This document shows positions 1 through 5,661 of a DNA stretch of 5,661 bases, in pieces. The position numbers and the translations under genes are program-made. Position 1 is the stretch's first letter. Every line of letters starts with the position of its first letter. This DNA comes from Burkholderiaceae bacterium (GTDB lineage Bacteria > Pseudomonadota > Gammaproteobacteria > Burkholderiales > Burkholderiaceae). The stretch lies in assembly GCA_022701965.1 (NCBI GenBank), contig JAKONL010000458.1, positions 1-5,661 on the forward strand. Reading direction: 5' to 3'. The notes under the pieces are model-generated. The model was not told the DNA's origin, did not search any database, and saw only the letters and a list, made by a program, of their open reading frames with translations.

Positions 1-45
1 GAATTCCTCCACGGCCTGCGGTGCGCGATCTCGAGTGCTGGTCAC
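1..45 (-). CDS. Possible 5' end of a further gene, cut by the window edge
   Basis: On the minus strand a GTG at 45-43 opens a frame that runs without a stop to the window edge and reads MTSTRDRAPQAVEEF. It begins 7 nt after the stop of the DUF3106 gene, as the next gene of the same operon might. From memory, an RDD-family membrane protein often follows DUF3106 in Burkholderiales, and a short polar N-terminus would fit, but no diagnostic RDD residue is inside the window. I see no Shine-Dalgarno sequence before the GTG; the minus strand there is pyrimidine-rich. With 15 codons, an open frame by chance is quite possible. Confidence 0.25.
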   Translation of the reverse strand, partial: MTSTRDRAPQAVEEF

Positions 46-52
46 GCCGCGG

Positions 53-808
53 TCAGTTGGGAAGGAGGGGCACGGCCGGCGGTACTGCAGGTACGGGCGT
101 CGCCGCCGACGCGTCGCCGACGCTGGAGGCGGGCCTCGAGGCCGTGGCAGGCGGGACGGAGCCTGCCGGCGAAGAAGGAGCGAGCTCGATACGCGGGCCT
201 GGACGAGCACCGCCCTGGGAGGCGGGTACTGGCGCGAGCTTCTGTGCCGGAACCGGACGGATGGTGCCCGCCGCGCCCTGCGGGCGCTTGGCGGCGGAAT
301 CGGCAAGCCGCTGTTTCTCCGCGGCGGAAAGCGCCTGATAGGCCTCCCACTTCGCCTTTCGCTCCTCGACCGGCACCCGCTTGACTTCGTCGAAATTGAA
401 GCGCGCCTGCTCGCGCTGCTGGCGGCTCAGGCCGACCCATTCAGTCATGCGACTGTGCTGAACGGCCCTTTCGGCCGGGGTCAGCTTTCCCTGGTTCTGC
501 ACGATCACCAACCATTTGCGCTTCTGCACTTCGCTCAGACCATCCCATTGCGAAGCGAGCGGACCCAGAGCCTTCTGCTGCTCCGCATCCAGATCACGCC
601 AATGCAGGCGCGACCAGCCGGACTTGACCGCCGTGGGTTTCGCGACCTGCGCGCTTTTCGACGGCAGATCGGTTGCTGTCGTCTGGGCCAACGCACCGGG
701 GACAGCGAACGACGCGATCGCGAGCATGACCCAGGCGCCGAGCCATCCAGTCCTTGGGCGGCCGCGAGAGCTGGAACAGGCCAGAACCAAAGGCACAGAA
801 AAATGCAT
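53..808 (-). CDS. Exported DUF3106-family helical-repeat protein, function unknown
   Basis: A 251-residue protein. The N-terminus has a hydrophobic stretch (about residues 22-41) ending in ALA-Q, which fits a signal peptide cut after A41 and a periplasmic or envelope location. Residues 65-170 are helical and rich in W, Q, E, K and R, with a recurring pattern W-x-x-L-[ST]-x-x-[QE] spaced every 18 residues; this matches what I know of the DUF3106 family. Residues 175-251 are a Pro/Ala/Ser-rich, probably disordered tail. The ATG at 808 lies 20 nt after the DUF3619 stop and lacks a clear Shine-Dalgarno sequence. An internal ATG at 727 (M28) would give a shorter, more typical signal peptide, and a CTG overlapping the DUF3619 stop is also in frame. 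The L-[ST]-x-x-[QE] pattern recalls the LTxxQ motif of CpxP/Spy periplasmic proteins, but that link is inference. No enzymatic motif is visible. Confidence 0.85.
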   Translation of the reverse strand: MHFSVPLVLACSSSRGRPRTGWLGAWVMLAIASFAVPGALAQTTATDLPSKSAQVAKPTAVKSGWSRLHWRDLDAEQQKALGPLASQWDGLSEVQKRKWLVIVQNQGKLTPAERAVQHSRMTEWVGLSRQQREQARFNFDEVKRVPVEERKAKWEAYQALSAAEKQRLADSAAKRPQGAAGTIRPVPAQKLAPVPASQGGARPGPRIELAPSSPAGSVPPATASRPASSVGDASAATPVPAVPPAVPLLPN

Positions 809-828
809 CGAGCGAGAGAACCGTTGCT

Positions 829-1248
829 TCAGCGTTGAGCGACGGCGTCGTTCTTCAAAAACTGCGCGAAGCCGGAATCGGCATAGGCGGCCGGGGGCAG
901 GTCGTCCGTCAGCAGGGCCGAGTCGACCTCCGCGAGCTCGCTCGTGCGACGCTCGTCCTGCATCACGCTCACCGTGATCAACCCGGCGACCAGTGCGACC
1001 AGCGGCACGACCGCACCGAGACGCGTCCACCACATGCTGCCCAAGGTGGCCACGCCGTTGGCCGCGATCACCGCCGCTCTTGCTTCGGGCGCCAGGCGTC
1101 GACGCTCCACGGCCTGCAGGCGCGCCACGCGCAATCGCTCGCCGATATCGTGTGACAGGTCCTGCGATCCTGCCGACAGCCGAGCGGCCACGAGTCGGCC
1201 GAAGCGGTCTTCCGAAGAAACGTCGTGGGAGGTAAGTGAGGTGTTCAT
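829..1248 (-). CDS. DUF3619-family single-pass membrane protein, possible regulator of the adjacent sigma factor
   Basis: A 139-residue protein. Residues 1-60 are polar and rich in Arg, including FGRLVAARLSAG and a HDIGERL motif that I associate with DUF3619. One hydrophobic segment (about 76-96) follows, then a 43-residue acidic C-terminus. The positive charges before the segment predict a cytoplasmic N-terminus and a periplasmic C-terminus. The start ATG overlaps the sigma factor stop as ATGA (1248-1245), so translation is probably coupled. AAGGGA lies about 8 nt upstream as ribosome binding site, inside the sigma gene. Size, topology and coupling to an ECF sigma gene are those of an anti-sigma factor, but I see no zinc-binding HxxxCxxC motif of the ZAS type. 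The anti-sigma role is therefore inference. The DUF3106 gene follows after 20 nt. Confidence 0.85.
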   Translation of the reverse strand: MNTSLTSHDVSSEDRFGRLVAARLSAGSQDLSHDIGERLRVARLQAVERRRLAPEARAAVIAANGVATLGSMWWTRLGAVVPLVALVAGLITVSVMQDERRTSELAEVDSALLTDDLPPAAYADSGFAQFLKNDAVAQR

Positions 1249-1826
1249 AGCGATATTCCCTTGGCCTTGAGCGCCTTGCTCAGCGCGTGGACGGCTCTCG
1301 AGCAATGGGTCTTCACGCTGCCTTCGGAACAACCCATCGCAGCGGCTGTTTCCGCCACGTCCATTTCCTCCCAGTAACGCATCAGGAAAGCCTCGCGTTG
1401 ACGACCCGGCAAGGCTGCGATCTGTTCTTCGATCTCGTGGAACATCTGCGTGCGCCGGGTGGTGTCCTCGGCGCTCTCGGTTTCGCGAGTGTCGGTATTC
1501 GAATTGAAGTTCTCGAGCAGGTCGAAATCGCCCTCGTCGTCGGCCGACTCGAAATCGCTCAGGTTCGAAAACAGGGCCCGGCGCGTCTTCTGACGGCGGA
1601 ACCAGTCCAGCGTGCAATTCGAGAGGATTCTCTGGAACAGCATCGGCAGCTCGTTCGGCGGCTTGTCGCCGTAGTGCTCCGCGAGCTTCATCATGCTGTC
1701 CTGCACGATGTCGAGCGCGGCTTCCTCGTCGCGCACGTGATAGATCGACCGCTTGAAGGCGCGTCTTTCGACGCTTTTCAGGAAATCGGAAAGTTCTTTT
1801 TCGGTAGCCAAGCGTGGGCAGCGCAT
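1245..1826 (-). CDS. ECF-type RNA polymerase sigma factor (sigma-70 family)
   Basis: A 193-residue sigma factor with only regions 2 and 4, the ECF layout. Region 2 spans about residues 12-82: DEEAALDIVQDSMMKLAEHY is the core-binding part, and LFQRILSN with DWFRRQK form regions 2.3-2.4, which melt and read the -10 element. An acidic linker follows (about 91-123). Region 4 (about 128-188) carries LPGRQREAFLMRYWEEM and the helix-turn-helix DVAETAAAMGCSEGSVKTH for the -35 element. The start is uncertain. The ATG at 1826 is used here, but a TTG at 1811 gives a product starting (M)ATEKELSDFL, which is where I recall related proteins beginning; neither has a good ribosome binding site. The frame stays open to an ATG at 1958, but that extension is Arg/Pro-rich and covers the likely promoter. 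The gene is divergent from ilvB and heads a minus-strand operon. Its regulon is unknown. Confidence 0.9.
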   Translation of the reverse strand: MRCPRLATEKELSDFLKSVERRAFKRSIYHVRDEEAALDIVQDSMMKLAEHYGDKPPNELPMLFQRILSNCTLDWFRRQKTRRALFSNLSDFESADDEGDFDLLENFNSNTDTRETESAEDTTRRTQMFHEIEEQIAALPGRQREAFLMRYWEEMDVAETAAAMGCSEGSVKTHCSRAVHALSKALKAKGISL

Positions 1827-1937
1827 CGCGGCGCCGGGTTGGTTTCGCTCTCGGGACGGGCGTTGTCTTCGCCGGCAATTATCGCACCCGCGATCTGGCT
1901 GAATCTCCGGCTCCCGAGCGGGGCTGCTGTCGATGTC

Positions 1938-1965
1938 ATAATCCGCATTGCATTTCAAAAGGCAA
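1938..1965 (-). promoter_or_regulatory. Candidate sigma-70 promoter for the sigma factor operon
   Basis: On the minus strand TTGCCT (1965-1960) and GATTAT (1943-1938) match the -35 and -10 consensus at 4 of 6 positions each, with a 16-nt spacer. Transcription would begin near 1931 and leave a leader of roughly 105 nt before the ATG at 1826. This is one of the few AT-rich patches in the region. The match is modest and could be chance. Confidence 0.3.
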
Positions 1966-1988
1966 ACGGGTCACGGTCCGGCGGTGCA

Positions 1989-1994
1989 TATAAG
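1989..1994 (+). promoter_or_regulatory. Candidate -10 element for the ilvB promoter
   Basis: TATAAG matches the -10 consensus at 5 of 6 positions, with a TG a short distance upstream (1985-1986). I find no convincing -35 at 16-18 nt, so activator-dependent use would have to be assumed. Transcription would start close to 2001, giving an ilvB leader of about 93 nt. A CATAAT at 1937-1942 is an alternative -10, also without a good -35. Confidence 0.3.
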
Positions 1995-2001
1995 CCCGCT
2001 C

Positions 2002-2085
2002 ATGGCTTTGGTCTCAAGTTCCGGCGCGGCCTCACGAGGGTTGGCAAGGAGCACCCCAGGTTTTTCGTTCCCGAAAAAACACTAA
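2002..2085 (+). CDS. Candidate 27-codon leader ORF upstream of ilvB
   Basis: An ATG at 2002 opens a 27-codon frame (begins MALVSSSGAA, ends FSFPKKH) that stops with TAA at 2083-2085. The last bases of the stop are shared with the AAGG ribosome binding site of ilvB, and the stop lies 8 nt before the ilvB ATG. If the -10 at 1989-1994 is used, the transcript would begin almost at this ATG, so the ORF would be nearly leaderless; no Shine-Dalgarno sequence is seen. The peptide has only two Leu, one Val and no Ile, so it is not a classic branched-chain attenuator peptide. It may be a chance ORF. Confidence 0.2.
   Translation: MALVSSSGAASRGLARSTPGFSFPKKH
2061..2078 (+). promoter_or_regulatory. Hairpin just upstream of the ilvB ribosome binding site
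   Basis: TTTTTCG (2061-2067) and CGAAAAA (2072-2078) are perfect 7-bp complements around the loop TTCC. The hairpin ends 5 nt before the AAGG of ilvB. It is A-U rich and weak, and no U tract follows, so it does not look like an intrinsic terminator on the plus strand. A role in translation control or RNA stability is inference. Confidence 0.35.
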
Positions 2086-2093
2086 GGTTCATC

Positions 2094-3884
2094 ATGGAAA
2101 TCTCGAAGGCGGAACTCGCTTCCGCAGCGGCTGCACAGTCGGCAGCAGCAGCAAACAACCAATCGCAAGAGCTCATGGGCGCCGAAGTGCTGGTCAAGGC
2201 ACTTCAGGCCGAAGGCGTTGAATATCTCTGGGGCTATCCCGGCGGTGCGGTGTTGTACATCTACGACGCGCTCTACAAGCAGGACACCATCCAGCACGTG
2301 CTGGTGCGGCACGAACAGGCTGCGGTGCATGCGGCCGACGGCTTCGCACGCGCGACCGGCGAAGTGGGTGTGGCGCTGGTCACGTCCGGGCCGGGGTTGA
2401 CCAACGCGGTCACCGGCATCGCGACCGCCTACATGGACTCGATCCCGATGGTGATCATCAGCGGGCAGACATCGACGTCCTCGATCGGCACCGACGCCTT
2501 CCAGGAATGCGACACCGTCGGCATCACCCGCCCCATCGTGAAGCACAACTTCCTGGTGAAGGATGTGCGCGAGATGGCCGCGACGATGAAGAAGGCCTTC
2601 CACATCGCGCGCACCGGACGGCCCGGTCCGGTGGTCGTGGACATTCCCAAGGACGTCTCGTTCAAGAAGGCGACGTACACCGGCTATCCCGACAAGGTCG
2701 AGATGCGCTCGTACAACCCGGTGCGCAAGGGCCACGGCGGGCAGATCCGCAAGGCGCTGCAGTTGCTGCTCAATGCCAAGCGACCCTACATCGACACCGG
2801 CGGTGGCGTGCTGCTTGCCAATGCGAGCAATGAACTGCGCGTGCTGGTCGACATGCTCGGCTATCCGGTCACGAGCACGCTGATGGGGCTGGGTGCCTAC
2901 CCCGCGAGCAGCCGCAGGTTCCTGGGCATGCTGGGCATGCACGGCACGGTCGAGGCCAACAACACGATGCAGAACTGCGACGTGCTGCTGGCGCTGGGTG
3001 CGCGTTTCGACGACCGCGTGATCGGCAATCCGAAGCATTTCGCGCAGAACGAGCGCAAGATCATCCACGTCGACATCGACCCGTCGGTGATCTCCAAGCG
3101 CGTGAAGGTCGACATTCCGATCGTCGGCGACGTGAAGGACGTGCTGGTCGAACTGATCTCGATGATCCGCGAGGCGACTCAGAAGCCGGACGCCGGTGCG
3201 TTGTCGGAGTGGTGGAACACCATCGAAGCCTGGCGCAGCAAGGACTGCCTGGCCTACGACCGCGGCAACAGGGACGTCATCAAGCCGCAGTACGTGGTCG
3301 AGACGCTCTGGAACATGACCAAGGACGCCGACACGTACATCACGTCCGATGTCGGCCAGCACCAGATGTGGGCGGCGCAGTACTACCGCTTCGACGAGCC
3401 GCGCCGCTGGATCAATTCCGGCGGTCTGGGCACGATGGGCGTGGGCATTCCCTACGCGATGGGCATCAAGCTGGCCAAGCCGGATTCCGAGGTCTTCACG
3501 ATCACCGGCGAGGGTTCGGTGCAGATGTGCATCCAGGAGCTTTCGACCTGCCTGCAGTACAACACGCCGATCAAGATCTGCGCACTGAACAACCGTTATC
3601 TCGGCATGGTGCGCCAGTGGCAGGAGATCGAGTATTCGGGCCGCTACAGCCACAGCTACATGGACGCGTTGCCGAACTTCGTGAAACTCGCCGAAGCCTA
3701 TGGGCACGTCGGCATGCTGATCGAGCGTCCCGAGGATGTGGAGCCGGCACTGCGCGAGGCGCGCAATCTTAAGGACCGCACGGTTTTCATGGACTTCCGT
3801 ACCGATCCGACCGAGAACGTGTTCCCGATGGTCAAGGCCGGCGCGGGCATCACCGAGATGCTGCTGGGTACCGAAGGCATCTGA
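2094..3884 (+). CDS. ilvB: Acetohydroxyacid (acetolactate) synthase large, catalytic subunit
   Basis: A 596-residue thiamine diphosphate enzyme that condenses pyruvate with a second pyruvate or with 2-oxobutyrate, the first shared step of branched-chain amino acid synthesis, in the cytoplasm. The N-terminal ThDP domain has GYPGG (47-51) and the catalytic glutamate E74 in RHEQAAVHAADG. The central FAD-binding domain includes GMLGMHG (279-285). The C-terminal ThDP domain has GEGS (472-475) followed by NN (499-500) and the herbicide-site tryptophan W509 in MVRQWQ. The motif has Glu where most families have Asp (GDG). S127 lies where plant and yeast enzymes have a proline. Residues 1-27 are an Ala-rich extension before the conserved core. 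The ATG at 2094 is supported by AAGG 6 nt upstream; M28 (2175) is the only other sensible start. The gene heads ilvB-ilvH-ilvC. Equivalent names include ilvI. Confidence 0.97.
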   Translation: MEISKAELASAAAAQSAAAANNQSQELMGAEVLVKALQAEGVEYLWGYPGGAVLYIYDALYKQDTIQHVLVRHEQAAVHAADGFARATGEVGVALVTSGPGLTNAVTGIATAYMDSIPMVIISGQTSTSSIGTDAFQECDTVGITRPIVKHNFLVKDVREMAATMKKAFHIARTGRPGPVVVDIPKDVSFKKATYTGYPDKVEMRSYNPVRKGHGGQIRKALQLLLNAKRPYIDTGGGVLLANASNELRVLVDMLGYPVTSTLMGLGAYPASSRRFLGMLGMHGTVEANNTMQNCDVLLALGARFDDRVIGNPKHFAQNERKIIHVDIDPSVISKRVKVDIPIVGDVKDVLVELISMIREATQKPDAGALSEWWNTIEAWRSKDCLAYDRGNRDVIKPQYVVETLWNMTKDADTYITSDVGQHQMWAAQYYRFDEPRRWINSGGLGTMGVGIPYAMGIKLAKPDSEVFTITGEGSVQMCIQELSTCLQYNTPIKICALNNRYLGMVRQWQEIEYSGRYSHSYMDALPNFVKLAEAYGHVGMLIERPEDVEPALREARNLKDRTVFMDFRTDPTENVFPMVKAGAGITEMLLGTEGI

Positions 3885-3936
3885 TCCACCGCCGCTACGG
3901 CATTCCGTTCCCCCATCCCTCAACGACGAATCTATT

Positions 3937-3979
3937 GCCCGCCGAGCCCGCGCATTACCGTGCACGGGGGAGGGCGGCG
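3937..3979 (+). other. Imperfect inverted repeat in the ilvB-ilvH spacer
   Basis: The 114-bp spacer holds CCCGCGCA (3947-3954) and TGCACGGG (3961-3968), complementary at 7 of 8 positions around a 6-nt loop. Patchier complementarity extends outward to about 3937 and 3979. No U tract follows, so it is not a typical intrinsic terminator. It could be a stability or processing element between ilvB and ilvH, or chance in GC-rich DNA. Confidence 0.25.
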
Positions 3980-3998
3980 AAAAGAGGAGTCCGCACAC

Positions 3999-4490
3999 AT
4001 GAAACACATCATTGCCGTCCTGCTGGAGAACGAGCCCGGTGCTCTCTCCCGCGTCGTGGGCCTTTTCTCGGCCCGCGGCTACAACATCGAATCCCTGACC
4101 GTCGCGCCGACCGAGGACCCGAGCCTCTCGCGCATGACGATCGTCACCGCTGGCTCGGACGAGGTCATCGAGCAGATCACCAAGCACCTCAACAGGCTCA
4201 TCGAGGTGGTCAAGGTCGTCGACCTGACCGAGGGCGCCTACACCGAGCGCGAGCTGATGATGGTCAAGGTACGTGCCGTCGGCAAGGAACGCGAGGAGAT
4301 GATGCGCATGGCGGAGATCTTCCGCGGCCGCATCATCGACGTCACCGACAAGAGCTACACGATCGAACTCACGGGCGACCACGGCAAGAACGACGCCTTC
4401 CTCGAAGCGATCGATCGCGGCGCGATCCTGGAGACGGTGCGCACCGGTGCGAGCGGCATCGGTCGCGGCGAGCGGATCCTCAGGGTCTAG
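3999..4490 (+). CDS. ilvH: Acetohydroxyacid synthase small, regulatory subunit
   Basis: A 163-residue protein, the same length as E. coli IlvH. It binds the large subunit, raises its activity and confers feedback inhibition by valine. Residues 2-77 form an ACT domain with the signature NEPGALSRVVGLFSARGYNIESL (11-33). N11, G14, S17 and N29 are all kept; in E. coli IlvH these positions affect valine binding or valine resistance, so a valine-sensitive enzyme is expected. The C-terminal half (about 83-163) has REL-MMVK, EIFRGRIIDVT and GIGRGERILRV, typical of the second domain. The ATG at 3999 has a strong AGAGGAG ribosome binding site 9 nt upstream. A GTG at 3960 is in frame, but it would encode a low-complexity extension and skip that site. 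It lies 114 bp after ilvB and 150 bp before ilvC. The name ilvN is also in use for this family. Confidence 0.97.
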   Translation: MKHIIAVLLENEPGALSRVVGLFSARGYNIESLTVAPTEDPSLSRMTIVTAGSDEVIEQITKHLNRLIEVVKVVDLTEGAYTERELMMVKVRAVGKEREEMMRMAEIFRGRIIDVTDKSYTIELTGDHGKNDAFLEAIDRGAILETVRTGASGIGRGERILRV

Positions 4491-5657
<1,167 letters not shown>

Positions 5658-5661
5658 GGTT

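Noticed and set aside
35..838. A 267-codon plus-strand open frame opposite the DUF3106 gene
   Set aside because: Arg-rich antisense shadow without a recognisable motif. The minus-strand frame has a signal peptide, regular repeats and operon context.
1249..1878. Extension of the DUF3619 frame upstream through the sigma gene
   Set aside because: It overlaps the sigma factor in another frame and is Arg/Pro-rich noise. The ATGA overlap and the AAGGGA site fix the start at 1248.
1287..2093. Upstream in-frame extension of ilvB by 269 codons
   Set aside because: It runs antisense through the sigma factor gene. The ribosome binding site at 2084-2087 and the family's normal N-terminus place the start at 2094.
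1827..2093. tRNA, riboswitch, T-box or CRISPR elements in the divergent region or elsewhere
   Set aside because: No cloverleaf, no T-box or specifier motif, and no regularly spaced direct repeats were found in this region or the other spacers.

Overview
The window is GC-rich DNA from a betaproteobacterium, most likely of the order Burkholderiales. The evidence is the close fit of the IlvB, IlvH and IlvC translations to that lineage as I remember it, and the neighbouring set of ECF sigma factor, DUF3619 protein and DUF3106 protein. No species can be named from the sequence alone. The window begins exactly at an EcoRI site (GAATTC), which suggests a cloned fragment end, and it stops 4 bases after the ilvC stop codon.

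Layout: the left third (about 1-1826) is read on the minus strand. In transcription order it holds an ECF-type sigma factor, a small single-pass membrane protein (DUF3619) whose start overlaps the sigma stop as ATGA, and an exported, tryptophan-rich helical-repeat protein with a Pro/Ala tail (DUF3106). A possible start of a fourth gene is cut by the window edge. A 267-bp divergent regulatory region (1827-2093) follows. The right two thirds (2094-5657) are read on the plus strand: ilvB, ilvH and ilvC, the acetohydroxyacid synthase large and small subunits and ketol-acid reductoisomerase.

The ilv genes supply two consecutive steps of valine, leucine and isoleucine synthesis. IlvB/IlvH condense pyruvate with pyruvate or 2-oxobutyrate, and IlvC isomerises and reduces the product. 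All three have clear ribosome binding sites and intact catalytic residues. The ilvB-ilvH spacer (114 bp) has only weak symmetry. The ilvH-ilvC spacer (150 bp) holds a long imperfect palindrome that looks like a dispersed repeat and could tune ilvC expression.

The ilv genes are ordinary biosynthetic genes. The less understood part is the sigma/DUF3619/DUF3106 cluster, which has the shape of an envelope-signalling module but no function that I can prove. Other points of interest are an exact 18-residue periodicity in the DUF3106 protein, a possible 27-codon leader ORF whose stop overlaps the ilvB ribosome binding site, and a serine in IlvB at a position known in other enzymes for herbicide resistance.
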